The notes under the pieces: generated by a model | The model's input: only the letters and a program-made list of their open reading frames with translations | Told to the model about the DNA's origin: nothing | Database searches by the model: none | Program-made: the position numbers and the translations under genes | Source: Nocardia nova NBRC 15556 | GTDB lineage: Bacteria; Actinomycetota; Actinomycetes; Mycobacteriales; Mycobacteriaceae | DNA length: 64,000 nucleotides | NCBI RefSeq assembly: GCF_001613005.1 | Contig: NZ_BDBN01000041.1 | Location: 1-64,000, forward strand | Reading direction: 5' to 3' | Shown here: positions 1-9,211 of the stretch, in pieces | Layout: each line of letters opens with the position of its first letter | How positions within the stretch are numbered: the stretch's first letter is position 1

Positions 1-102
1 CCGGCCCCGGGCCCGCAGGCTGCCGCGCCGCAGCCCATGGCCCCGCATCCGGCCGGTCAGCCGCAGAACGGTCAGGGCGCCGGGCAGCCGCAGCGCCAGT
101 GA
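1..102 (+). CDS. C-terminal tail of a MoxR-type AAA ATPase (partial)
   Basis: The frame starting at base 1 is open and ends at TGA 100-102. The 33 visible residues are almost only Pro, Gln, Ala and Gly, a disordered tail. No domain is visible. The MoxR assignment is inferred from context: the next two genes encode DUF58 and VWA proteins, the standard partners of MoxR ATPases, and the order matches M. tuberculosis moxR1-Rv1480-Rv1481 upstream of fabG1. Its TGA overlaps the GTG of the next gene (GTGA at 99-102), suggesting translational coupling. Confidence 0.6.
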   Translation, partial: PAPGPQAAAPQPMAPHPAGQPQNGQGAGQPQRQ

Positions 103-1106
103 GCGGGGCATCGGATTCGGTTGCGCCAGTGACGAACTCAGCTCACGTCCCCGCTCACCACGACAGCGCGCCGCCGTCGTTCCGGTCCGGAGATCTACGT
201 GATCCGCGATTGTCGGCGGCGTTGAAAACCCTCGAGCTGACGGTGCGCCGCCGCCTCGACGGCGTCCTGCACGGCGATCATCTCGGCCTGATCCCCGGCC
301 CCGGGTCGGAGCCCGGGGACGCGCGGATGTATCAGCCGGGTGACGATGTGCGCCAGATGGATTGGTCGGTCACCGCGCGCACCACCCATCCGCACGTGCG
401 GCAGATGATCGCCGACCGGGAGCTCGAGACCTGGCTGGTGGTCGACCTGTCGGCCAGTCTGGACTTCGGCACCGCGCTGTGCCAGAAGCGCGATCTGGTA
501 GTCGCGGCGGCCGCCGCGGTGACGCATCTGACCAGTGGCGGCGGTAACCGGATCGGCGCGGTCGTCGCCAACGGCGAACGGCTGTACCGGATTCCGGCCC
601 GCACCGGCCGGGTGCACGCCCAGTCGCTGCTGCGCAGCATCGCCACCACCCCCCATGCGAGCGACGGCGTGCGCGGCGATCTGCGCGGCGCCATCGAGTC
701 GCTGCGCCGGCCGCAGCGCAAACGCGGTCTGGCCGTTGTCATTTCGGACTTCCTCGGCGAGATCGACTGGCAGCGTTCGCTGCGCGCGATCTCCGGCCGT
801 CACGATCTGCTCGGTGTGGAGATCCTGGATCCGCTGGATCTGGATCTGCCCGACGTCGGTGACGTGGTGCTCCACGATCCCGAAACCGGCCGCACCCGCG
901 AATTCACCGTCACTCCCACCCTGCGCGCCGATTTCGGACGTGCTGCCCAGCAGCATCGCGAACAGGTCGAGGCGGCGCTGCGCAGCTGCGGCGCGCCGGT
1001 GATGACGCTGCGCACCGATCGTGACTGGATCGCCGACGTGGTCCGTTTCGTGTCCACTCGGCGCCACACCTTCGGCGCCCCGACCGGGCGGGTTCCCCGA
1101 CAGTGA
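99..1106 (+). CDS. DUF58 domain protein, MoxR partner (Rv1480-like)
   Basis: This 335-residue protein carries the DUF58 hallmark, a PGDDVRQMDW stretch followed by TAR near residues 81-95, then a VWA-like fold with VVDLSAS near residues 115-121. DUF58 proteins act with MoxR ATPases and VWA proteins, probably as a membrane-associated chaperone-like complex that matures other factors; the substrate cannot be told from sequence. The first 40 residues look unstructured. GTG 99 overlaps the upstream stop and the TGA overlaps the GTG of the VWA gene at 1103, so the three form one coupled operon. The position matches Rv1480 of M. tuberculosis. Confidence 0.85.
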   Translation: MSGASDSVAPVTNSAHVPAHHDSAPPSFRSGDLRDPRLSAALKTLELTVRRRLDGVLHGDHLGLIPGPGSEPGDARMYQPGDDVRQMDWSVTARTTHPHVRQMIADRELETWLVVDLSASLDFGTALCQKRDLVVAAAAAVTHLTSGGGNRIGAVVANGERLYRIPARTGRVHAQSLLRSIATTPHASDGVRGDLRGAIESLRRPQRKRGLAVVISDFLGEIDWQRSLRAISGRHDLLGVEILDPLDLDLPDVGDVVLHDPETGRTREFTVTPTLRADFGRAAQQHREQVEAALRSCGAPVMTLRTDRDWIADVVRFVSTRRHTFGAPTGRVPRQ

Positions 1107-2107
1107 GTATTTCGCATTTCACGTCCGCGATCTGGCTGGCGTTCCTCATCGTCGTCGTCGCGATCGCGCTGCTCTACGTGCTCGTCCAGCGGCGTCGCAA
1201 ACGGCACATGCTGCGGTTCTCCAATATGGAGACCCTCGAACGCGTGGCGCCCAAACGTCCCAGTAACTGGCGGCATGCGCCGGTGGCGCTGATGCTGGTG
1301 GGCCTGGCCCTGCTGACGGTCGCCGCGGCGGGTCCGCAGGCGGCCAAGAAGGTGCCGCGCAACCGGGCCACGGTCATGCTGGTGATCGACGTGTCGCTGT
1401 CGATGGAGGCCACCGATGTGCCGCCGTCGCGGATCCAGGTCGCGAAGAAGGCCGCGACCGATTTCGTGGACGGTCTCACGCCGGGCATCAACCTGGGCTT
1501 GGTGACCTTCGCCGGTACCGCGTCGGTTCAGGTCTCCCCGACGACCAACCGGGAGGCGATGAAGGCGGCGATCAACAATATGAAGCTCGCCGAACGGACC
1601 GCCACCGGTGAGGGCATCTTCAGCGCCCTGCAGGCCATCGATACGCTCGCCTCGGTCCTGGGCGGGGCGCAGACGCCGCCCCCGGCGCGGATCGTGCTGA
1701 TGTCGGACGGCAAGCAGACCGTGCCCGACGACAAGGACGTCGACAATCCCCGCCACGGCTTCGTCGCGGCGCGGGTCGCCAAACAGAAGGGCGTCCCGGT
1801 CTCGACCATCTCCTTCGGCACCACGTGGGGTTCGGTCGAGATCCCGGATCAGGACGGCAAGGGCTCCCAGCGCGTCCGGGTACCGGTCGACGACGACTCC
1901 TTGCGCGAGATCGCCAAGATCTCCGGCGGAGACTTCTACACCGCCTCCACGCTGGAAGAACTCAGCGCCGTCTACGACACCCTGGACAAGCAGATCGGCT
2001 ACGAGATGCAGATGGGTGATGCCAGCCGGCCGTGGTTGCTGCTGGGTCTGCTGCTGACCGCTGCGGGTGTGGTGAGCGGTTTGGTCTATCGTCAACGCCT
2101 GCCATAA
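1103..2107 (+). CDS. VWA domain membrane protein (Rv1481-like)
   Basis: The protein has 334 residues. An N-terminal membrane segment (about 8-28) and a second one (about 58-77) precede a von Willebrand A domain with an intact MIDAS motif, DVSLSMEATD near residues 95-104, and the later metal-site residues in VTFAGTA and VLMSDGKQT. A last hydrophobic segment lies near residues 312-328. This is the BatA-like layout: two membrane anchors, a metal-binding VWA domain facing outward, and a final anchor. It starts inside the DUF58 stop (GTGA) and so belongs to the MoxR-DUF58-VWA operon. fabG1 begins 57 bases after its TAA but probably has its own promoter. Confidence 0.87.
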   Translation: MSISHFTSAIWLAFLIVVVAIALLYVLVQRRRKRHMLRFSNMETLERVAPKRPSNWRHAPVALMLVGLALLTVAAAGPQAAKKVPRNRATVMLVIDVSLSMEATDVPPSRIQVAKKAATDFVDGLTPGINLGLVTFAGTASVQVSPTTNREAMKAAINNMKLAERTATGEGIFSALQAIDTLASVLGGAQTPPPARIVLMSDGKQTVPDDKDVDNPRHGFVAARVAKQKGVPVSTISFGTTWGSVEIPDQDGKGSQRVRVPVDDDSLREIAKISGGDFYTASTLEELSAVYDTLDKQIGYEMQMGDASRPWLLLGLLLTAAGVVSGLVYRQRLP

Positions 2108-2884
<777 letters not shown>

Positions 2885-2945
2885 GCCAGCGGCCCCGAGC
2901 CTGTCGACTTCCCATCCGAGTTTCCCCGAGGAGAATTCACCACCC

Positions 2946-3782
2946 ATGAGCGGAATCCTGGACGGTAAAACCGTCCTGATCACCGGCATCATCACCGATT
3001 CGTCGATCGCCTTCCACGCCGCCAAGGTGGCTCAGGAGCAGGGCGCGAAGGTGATCATCACCGGTATCCCCGAGCGGCTGCGCCTGATCGACCGCATCGC
3101 CAAGCGCCTGCCCCAGGAAATCGCGCCCGCGATCGGCCTCGACGTCACCAACGAGGAGGACCTGGCCGGTCTCGCCGACAAGGTGCGCGAACTCGCGCCC
3201 GAAGGCATCGACGGCGTGCTGCACTCCATCGCCTTCGCCCCGCGCACCCTGATGGGCCCCGACGCGCTGCCGTTCCTCGACGGGCCGGGCGCCGACGCCG
3301 CCAAGGCGTTCGAGATCTCCGCGTGGAGCTACGCATCGCTGGCGCGCGCGGTGCTGCCCGCGATGAACGAGGGCGGCTCGATCGTGGGCATGGACTTCGA
3401 CCCGCGCACCGCGATGCCGTTCTACAACTGGATGGGTGTGGCGAAGGCCGCGCTGGAGTCGGTGAACCGCTACGTGGCGCGAGAGGTGGGCGAGGCCAAG
3501 CGGGTTCGCTCCAACCTGGTCGCCGCGGGCCCGATCAAAACCCTCGCCGCCAAGGCGATCGCCGGCACCGCCACCGACGATGCCAAGCAGCTGAACATGC
3601 TCAACACCTACTGGGACGGTGCCTCGCCGATCGGCTGGGACGTCGACGATCCGACCGTGGTCGCCAAGTCGATCGTCACCCTGCTCTCGGACTGGCTGCC
3701 CGGCACCACCGGTTCGATCATCTACGTCGACGGCGGCGCCAGCCACAACACCTGGTTCCCGGAGAACTGGTCCGCCAACTGA
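2946..3782 (+). CDS. inhA: Enoyl-ACP reductase InhA
   Basis: InhA is the NADH-dependent trans-2-enoyl-ACP reductase of FAS-II and the target of activated isoniazid. The protein has 278 residues. It shows the SDR-like nucleotide site [10 protein letters not shown] (14-23), Ser94 in HSIAF, the conserved GMDFDP block, and catalytic Tyr160 and Lys167 in YNWMGVAK. Its C-terminus ([14 protein letters not shown]) is longer than that of the tubercle protein. Residues 96 and 98 are Ala where I recall Gly and Met in M. tuberculosis. ATG 2946 is preceded by GAGGAG. It lies between fabG1 and hemH, as in mycobacteria. Confidence 0.95.
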   Translation: MSGILDGKTVLITGIITDSSIAFHAAKVAQEQGAKVIITGIPERLRLIDRIAKRLPQEIAPAIGLDVTNEEDLAGLADKVRELAPEGIDGVLHSIAFAPRTLMGPDALPFLDGPGADAAKAFEISAWSYASLARAVLPAMNEGGSIVGMDFDPRTAMPFYNWMGVAKAALESVNRYVAREVGEAKRVRSNLVAAGPIKTLAAKAIAGTATDDAKQLNMLNTYWDGASPIGWDVDDPTVVAKSIVTLLSDWLPGTTGSIIYVDGGASHNTWFPENWSAN

Positions 3783-3802
3783 GAGCCTGGAGGTAATCAG
3801 CC

Positions 3803-4852
3803 GTGACCGGGACCGTCGACGCACTGCTCCTGCTGTCCTTCGGCGGTCCCGAACGCCCCGAGGACGTGATGCCGTTCCTGGAGAACGTCACTCGGGGCAG
3901 GGGCGTACCGCGGGAACGCCTCGACGAGGTGGCCCAGCACTATCTGCACTTCGGTGGCGTCTCGCCGATCAACGCGCTCAACCGCGAGCTGATCGCCGCG
4001 ATCGAGGCCGAATTCGCCGCACGGGCAGTGGATCTGCCGGTGTACTTCGGAAACCGCAACTGGTATCCGATGGTCGAGGAGACCGTCGCCACCATGCGCG
4101 CCGACGGCATCGGCCACGCACTGGTGTTCCCGACCTCGGCGTGGGGCGGCTACTCCGGTTGCCGCCAGTACGACGAGGACATCGAGCGTGCCCGCGCGGC
4201 CGTCGACGGGGCGCCGGAACTGACCAAGCTGCGGCAGTACTTCGATCATCCGCTGCTGATCGACTCCTTCGCCGACGCCGTGCGCGCGGCGGTGGCGGAC
4301 CTGCCGGCCGAAGTGCGCGATCGGGCCCGGCTGGTGTTCACCGCCCATTCGATCCCGGTCGCCGCCGACGTCGCGGCCGGACCGCCCGCCGACGGTGGTC
4401 ACCTCTACAGCCGCCAGGTCGCCGAGGCGGCCCGATTGTGCGCCGCGGCAACGGGTTTCGACGACTTCGACGTCGTGTGGCAGTCGCGGTCCGGACCGCC
4501 GCAGGTGCCGTGGCTGGAGCCCGATATCGTCGATCATCTGGAAGCGCTGTCCGGCAAGGGTGTCGAGGCCGTCGTGGTGTGCCCGGTCGGATTCGTCTCC
4601 GATCACCTCGAGGTCGTCTGGGACCTGGACAACGAGGCCGCCGAGAAGGCCGCCGAACTCGGTATGGCTTTCGCCCGCGCCGCCACCCCCGGCCCGGACC
4701 CACGCTTCGCCCGGATGGTCGCCGAACTGGTCGGCGAACATCTCGACGGGAACGAGCCACGGCGCTTGGGCGCGGTGCCCGGGTACGGTTGCACCCGTAA
4801 CGGGGCGATCTGCGCACCCGGATGCTGTGAACCCGTGCGTCGCCGAAAGTAA
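3803..4852 (+). CDS. hemH: Ferrochelatase (coproporphyrin III type)
   Basis: The enzyme inserts ferrous iron in the last steps of haem synthesis; actinobacterial members act on coproporphyrin III (also named cpfC). The 349-residue protein begins with the family block [14 protein letters not shown], has the catalytic His in FTAHSIP, and shows the [13 protein letters not shown] region near residue 255. The C-terminus carries four cysteines in [16 protein letters not shown], matching the [2Fe-2S] ligands described for some bacterial ferrochelatases, including M. tuberculosis. GTG 3803 has a GGAGG 10 bases upstream and follows inhA by 20 bases, so it is in the same operon. Confidence 0.94.
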   Translation: MTGTVDALLLLSFGGPERPEDVMPFLENVTRGRGVPRERLDEVAQHYLHFGGVSPINALNRELIAAIEAEFAARAVDLPVYFGNRNWYPMVEETVATMRADGIGHALVFPTSAWGGYSGCRQYDEDIERARAAVDGAPELTKLRQYFDHPLLIDSFADAVRAAVADLPAEVRDRARLVFTAHSIPVAADVAAGPPADGGHLYSRQVAEAARLCAAATGFDDFDVVWQSRSGPPQVPWLEPDIVDHLEALSGKGVEAVVVCPVGFVSDHLEVVWDLDNEAAEKAAELGMAFARAATPGPDPRFARMVAELVGEHLDGNEPRRLGAVPGYGCTRNGAICAPGCCEPVRRRK

Positions 4853-4908
4853 CCGCCGCCGATCGGGTATGCCCTCGGTATGAACGTGCGAAAGGTGGCG
4901 GTGGGGCG

Positions 4909-6522
4909 ATGACGCGGTTCTTCCTCTTCGGTCTGCTCACGGTGGCGGTGGTCGTCCTGGGCGTGATCGCGGCGATCGGTTCGTGGGCCTGGTGGATACT
5001 CGCCGTCGCAGCGGGATCGCTCGTTCTGGTCGGCGCCTACGATCTGGCGCAGCGCCGGCATTCGATCCTGCGCAACTATCCCTTGCTGGGGCATATGCGC
5101 TACCTGCTCGAAAGTATCCGGCCCGAACTGCAGCAGTACTTCATCGAGCGGAATTTCGACGGCCGCCCCTTCGACCGCGACGTGCGGACAATGATCTACG
5201 AGCGCGCCAAGGGAATTCACGGCGAACTGTCCTACGGCACCGAGCGCGATATCGAAGCGGTCGGATACGAATTCCTCGTCCATTCGGTGGCCGCGCTTCC
5301 CGAGCCGGAGCAGGCCCCGCGCGTGCTGATCGGCGGCCCGGACTGCCGGCAACCCTATGCCATGTCGCTGCTGAACGTCTCGGCGATGAGTTTCGGCGCA
5401 CTGTCGGGGAATGCGCTGCGCGCGTTGAACATCGGCGCCGCCCGCGGCGGTTTCGCCCACGACACCGGTGAGGGCGGGCTGACTCCGTTCCATCTGGAGG
5501 GCGGTGCGGATCTGGTGTGGGAGATCGGATCGGCGTACTTCGGCACCCGCACCCGCGACGGTCGCTTCGATCCGGACCAGTTCGCCGAGAAGGCCGGCTA
5601 CGAACAGGTGAAGGCGATCTCGGTGAAATTGAGCCAGGGCGCGAAACCTGGACTCGGCGGGGTGCTGCCGGCCGCGAAGGTGAGCGAGGAGATCGCCCGC
5701 TATCGCGGGGTGCCGGCACACGAGAAATGTGTCAGCCCGCCTTCGCATTCGGAATTCCACACCCCGCGCGAATTGATTCGCTTCCTCGTCCGCCTGCGTG
5801 AACTGTCCGGCGGCAAGCCCGTCGGGTTCAAGCTGTGCGTCGGTTCGCGCACGGATGTCCTCGCGATCTGCAAGGCGATGATCGCCGAGGGCACCGCACC
5901 CGATTTCATCGTCGTCGACGGCGCCGAAGGCGGTACGGCGGCCGCGCCGCTGGAATACGAGGACCATGTCGGCCTGCCGCTGACCGACGGTCTGATGACC
6001 GTGCACAACGCACTCGTCGGAACCGGTCTGCGGGACCGGATCCGGCTGGGCGCCAGCGGAAAGGTGGCCACCGGCACCGATATCGTCAAGCGATTGGTGC
6101 AGGGCGCGGACTTCACCAATGCCGCGCGGGCGATGATGATGGCGGTCGGATGCATCCAGTCCCAGCGTTGCCACACCAATCAGTGCCCGGTCGGCGTCGC
6201 GACCCAGGATCCGCGGCGAGCGCGTGCCCTCGACGTCGCCGACAAGGCCGAGCGGGTGCAGCGATATCAGGAGGCCACGGTGCGCCAGGCGATGCAGATG
6301 ATGGCCTCGATGGGTGTGCACGACCCCGCCGAACTGGATACCCATATGCTGCGGAAGAAGGTGGCGCCCAACGAGATCCGGTCGTACGCCGAACTGTACG
6401 AATGGCTGGCGCCCGGGGAGCTGCTCGTCCATCCGCCGGCGAGCTGGCGCGCCGATTGGGAGGCCGCCGACCCGGATTCGTTCCGTCCGGTCGCGCCGGC
6501 CCAGCCGGTCCGGGCGCGGTGA
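4909..6522 (+). CDS. FMN-binding glutamate synthase family protein, membrane-anchored
   Basis: This 537-residue protein has two hydrophobic segments in its first 50 residues and then the FMN-barrel domain of the glutamate synthase large subunit. Typical blocks are visible: GAKPGLGGVLPA, FKLCVGSRTDV, VVDGAEGGTAAAP and LGASGKVATG. The cluster motif C-x5-C-x4-C in VGCIQSQRCHTNQC would hold a 3Fe-4S centre. The glutaminase domain is absent, so it is a GltB2-like stand-alone module whose substrate is unknown. A GGTGGGG sequence precedes ATG 4909. It follows hemH by 56 bases and its TGA abuts the stop of the converging protease gene. Confidence 0.85.
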   Translation: MTRFFLFGLLTVAVVVLGVIAAIGSWAWWILAVAAGSLVLVGAYDLAQRRHSILRNYPLLGHMRYLLESIRPELQQYFIERNFDGRPFDRDVRTMIYERAKGIHGELSYGTERDIEAVGYEFLVHSVAALPEPEQAPRVLIGGPDCRQPYAMSLLNVSAMSFGALSGNALRALNIGAARGGFAHDTGEGGLTPFHLEGGADLVWEIGSAYFGTRTRDGRFDPDQFAEKAGYEQVKAISVKLSQGAKPGLGGVLPAAKVSEEIARYRGVPAHEKCVSPPSHSEFHTPRELIRFLVRLRELSGGKPVGFKLCVGSRTDVLAICKAMIAEGTAPDFIVVDGAEGGTAAAPLEYEDHVGLPLTDGLMTVHNALVGTGLRDRIRLGASGKVATGTDIVKRLVQGADFTNAARAMMMAVGCIQSQRCHTNQCPVGVATQDPRRARALDVADKAERVQRYQEATVRQAMQMMASMGVHDPAELDTHMLRKKVAPNEIRSYAELYEWLAPGELLVHPPASWRADWEAADPDSFRPVAPAQPVRAR

Positions 6523-7272
6523 TCAGAAGTCGAGGGCGGGCACCCGCGCGTACACACCGGGAAATCCGGGTTCGGCCGAACCCTTACCCCACGAGGTGAC
6601 GCCGGCGACCTTGCCGTCGATCAACAGTGGTCCGCCGCTGTCGAATTCAGCGGTGTCGGCGGCGGGGGAGCCCGCGCACAGCGCCTCGCCCGGATCGAAT
6701 TCGGCGCCGTAGGCGACCGCGCAGGCCGCATCGGACACCAGCGGCACCGTCGCCGCTCGCAGCACGCTGTTGGACTGGTCGTCCTCGGAGGTGGCGCCCC
6801 AGCCGACCACCGTCGCCGTAGCTCCCTGTGGCGCCGCGACGGCCACGGTCGGCAGGGCGACCGGTGCGCTGAGCACCAGGACGGCGACACCGTGGTGATA
6901 GCTCAGATCCGTGCCGAACAGCGAGACCCGGAAAGCCGGGTCGATCCGGACATCGGCGATTCCGACGGTGACCCCGCCGTGCCCGGCGACATCGGTGCGG
7001 CCGAAGGTCACCGTCGTCCCCGGCAGCATGTGGGCCAGGGCGCCGCAGTGCGCGGCGGTGAGTACCCGGTCCGGGGCGATCAGGGCACCGGCGCAGAACT
7101 GACCGCCCGGCCTCGTCGCATAGGCGGGCGTGCCGATGGCCGCGAGCCACGGATAGTCGGCGGCGCTGACCGGGACACCGCCGACCACGGCCTGCGCCGC
7201 CGTCGTCGGCACCAGAGCGCAGGCGAGCGCGGCGGCGACGGCGCCCGCCGCCCGGCGCGGGGAAATCTTCAT
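6523..7272 (-). CDS. Secreted trypsin-like (S1) protein with altered active site
   Basis: This 249-residue protein has a signal peptide (about 1-28, ending AQA) followed by VVGG, the usual mature N-terminus of S1 proteases. His75 sits in TAAHC and Ser212 in DSGGPL. The Asp of the triad, normally in a D-(I/V)-A-(V/L)-L motif, is replaced by Gly128 in HHGVAVLVL, and the residue before the DSGG block is Phe210 instead of Gly. It may be a weak or inactive protease unless another acid such as Asp122 substitutes. ATG 7272 has CGAGGTGG just upstream and is preferred to GTG 7278. It converges on the gene ending at 6522. Confidence 0.82.
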   Translation of the reverse strand: MKISPRRAAGAVAAALACALVPTTAAQAVVGGVPVSAADYPWLAAIGTPAYATRPGGQFCAGALIAPDRVLTAAHCGALAHMLPGTTVTFGRTDVAGHGGVTVGIADVRIDPAFRVSLFGTDLSYHHGVAVLVLSAPVALPTVAVAAPQGATATVVGWGATSEDDQSNSVLRAATVPLVSDAACAVAYGAEFDPGEALCAGSPAADTAEFDSGGPLLIDGKVAGVTSWGKGSAEPGFPGVYARVPALDF

Positions 7273-7440
7273 GACCACCTCGATGCTGTATGACCTGCCC
7301 GCCGAAAGTTCTACCGTACGACCATGACGAGGTGGAGCGAATTCGCCGAGGGGGAGACGGTGGTGCGCAAGCTCTGAGCTCGTCTGGCCGGTCGCCGACG
7401 TTTCGCGCGGTAACTGGCCTGCGATCAGCTAATTCACCGC

Positions 7441-7446
7441 TATTGT
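7441..7446 (+). promoter_or_regulatory. Probable -10 box of a leaderless promoter
   Basis: TATTGT fits TANNNT and ends 6 bases before GTG 7453. A ribosome-binding sequence would be too close to that start (GGAGG directly abuts it), so a leaderless transcript is the simpler reading. Confidence 0.4.
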
Positions 7447-7452
7447 GCGGAG

Positions 7453-8322
7453 GTGGACATCGCGCTGGAGTGGGACCAGCATCCGGGAACGGGTTTGCGG
7501 CTGGCCGCCGAACTGGCGGGCCGCACCGGGTTGCCCCTGCTCGAAGATATGTCCGTCGCCGACGGCACCGCCGATCTGCTGGGCGTGATCGCGGCCCGCG
7601 GTGGCGGTGAGCTGCTGGGCTGGGCGGAATTGCGCGATGCCGGGCTGGGCGAGGCGTGGGTGCAGGCGGTGTCCGCGCAGCGCCTCGTGCATTCGCTGCA
7701 TCTGGGCCGCGCCGACGAGTCCGAACCGCAGGCGGCGGAAACCGAGATGGTCTGCCGCCTGACCGCCGAGGCCGTGCGCCGGGCCACCGCCGGCGGATAC
7801 CGGGTGTTGCGCTGGCAGGGCACCGATATCGGGCCCTCGGGCCGGGCGGCCGTCGAACTGGGAGCGCGGCGGGTCGACGAATACGCGCGGCTGTGGGAGC
7901 TGGATCTCACCCGGCCGCCCGCACCGGACACCACCGCGCCCCTGCGGCGGCTGGTGCACACCCTCGCCGAATCGGCCGACCCGCCGGGCCGGGTGCTGCT
8001 CACGACCGTGCTCTCGGCCCGCTCGGCGACGGAACCGATCACCACGATCACGACCTTCGCCGGTGGCGCCGAGGCCTACATCAGCGCCGAGGAGGGGTTC
8101 GCCCACCGCGAGGCCGACGCCGATCTGCTGACCGCGGCGTTCGGTGCGGTCGTGGCCGAATTGCGGGCCGTCATGCCCGATATCACCGTGCTGCGGGTGT
8201 TCGAATTCGACGACGAGGCGCTGCGCGCGGCCCTGGCCCGGATCGGCATGCGAGTCTGCGGGCGCTACAACGACTACGAACTGAACCTGCCCGGGCCGCG
8301 CACCGGCGAGGCCGCGACCTAA
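7453..8322 (+). CDS. GNAT-like acetyltransferase fold protein, substrate unknown
   Basis: The protein has 289 residues. It shows two weak GNAT-like repeats: alternating hydrophobic strands and a region near 95-130 (RLTAEAVRRATAGGYRVLRWQG) that would correspond to the acetyl-CoA binding helix and next strand. The canonical Q/R-x-x-G-x-G/A pyrophosphate loop is not clear, so activity is uncertain. The tail GRYNDYELNL resembles the last strands of tandem GNAT proteins such as mycothiol synthase relatives. It stands alone, converging with the gene ending at 8319; the two stops overlap by 4 bases. Function unknown. Confidence 0.6.
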   Translation: MDIALEWDQHPGTGLRLAAELAGRTGLPLLEDMSVADGTADLLGVIAARGGGELLGWAELRDAGLGEAWVQAVSAQRLVHSLHLGRADESEPQAAETEMVCRLTAEAVRRATAGGYRVLRWQGTDIGPSGRAAVELGARRVDEYARLWELDLTRPPAPDTTAPLRRLVHTLAESADPPGRVLLTTVLSARSATEPITTITTFAGGAEAYISAEEGFAHREADADLLTAAFGAVVAELRAVMPDITVLRVFEFDDEALRAALARIGMRVCGRYNDYELNLPGPRTGEAAT

Positions 8323-9128
8323 CGCGGGCCGGCCGCCGCGTTCACCGCGGCCAGACGGGCCGCGCGCAGGGCGTTCCACAGCGGTCGCAGCAGTGTCTCC
8401 TGGGCCTGTACAGCGCTCGCCGAACTGGGAGAGGACGGGGCCGTCTGCTGGGCCACGGTGAGGATCGCGGCCACATGGTCGGCCGAATCGAGGATGCGGC
8501 GAGCCCGCAGCGGCGCCGAGTCGGGGTAGATGTGGCGCGAGCAGGCGGCCAATTCGGCCTCGATCAATTCGCGCGGATCGTCGTCGCCGCCGATCGCGGT
8601 GGTGTGCAACCGCATCAGGGCTTCCGCGGCCTCGCGCACCGCCTCGCGCATCGCGTATTCGGCCTCGCCGAGCGCCATATCCGGTGCCGGGACCGGAACC
8701 GGGGTGTGGAAGACCGTCCACTGCAGCGATTCCTCGTCGGTCCACTGCGGCACCAGCGCCACACCCTCGCCGCCGGGTACGCCGGCGATCACGCCCTCCT
8801 CGGCATCCATTGCCGCCGTGGCGAATTCGGTGCCCGCCGGCAATCCGCGCGCATCGCCCGGCACGGGCAGCACCAGCCGCATCCGGGCCCCCGGCTCGGC
8901 CATCGCCTCGCGAATGACCTTGAGCAGGACCATGATTCCGGTGCCGGCCTCCAACGGCTCGGCCGAGGGCCACGGCAGTCCCGTCCGTCCGCCGGTCAGC
9001 GGGTCACCGGCGGCGACACTGTGCTGCGGAGACCAGGCGCGCAACGCGTCCAGCACGTCGTCGGGCGCGCTGCGGCCCGCCAGCCACGAGCCCGCCCACA
9101 CCGTCAGCGTGGCACTGGGAGAACACAT
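8319..9128 (-). CDS. Conserved actinobacterial protein, Rv1486c-like
   Basis: The 269-residue protein opens with MCSPSATLTVWAGSWLAG. I see no catalytic motif, signal peptide or membrane segment. The C-terminal half is helical and rich in Ala, Glu and Arg. Gene order suggests it is the counterpart of M. tuberculosis Rv1486c, which also lies on the opposite strand after hemH and before the NfeD/SPFH pair. On the minus strand the TATCCT hexamer at 9140-9135 ends 6 bases before ATG 9128 with no ribosome-binding site, so a leaderless start was chosen over longer frames. Function unknown. Confidence 0.75.
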   Translation of the reverse strand: MCSPSATLTVWAGSWLAGRSAPDDVLDALRAWSPQHSVAAGDPLTGGRTGLPWPSAEPLEAGTGIMVLLKVIREAMAEPGARMRLVLPVPGDARGLPAGTEFATAAMDAEEGVIAGVPGGEGVALVPQWTDEESLQWTVFHTPVPVPAPDMALGEAEYAMREAVREAAEALMRLHTTAIGGDDDPRELIEAELAACSRHIYPDSAPLRARRILDSADHVAAILTVAQQTAPSSPSSASAVQAQETLLRPLWNALRAARLAAVNAAAGPR

Positions 9129-9211
9129 GGTTCGAGGATAGTGGTGCCGCGGCAATCCCGTGGGCACTGGTGCAGCTATCGTGCGCGTCGGGGTTGCCGC
9201 GGCGGGCAGCC

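Noticed and set aside
7324-7377. A 17-codon frame, MTRWSEFAEGETVVRKL, resembling the start of PPOX/F420-type oxidoreductases
   Set aside because: It stops after 17 codons and no continuation is found in any frame downstream. The likeness rests on a few residues and may be chance.
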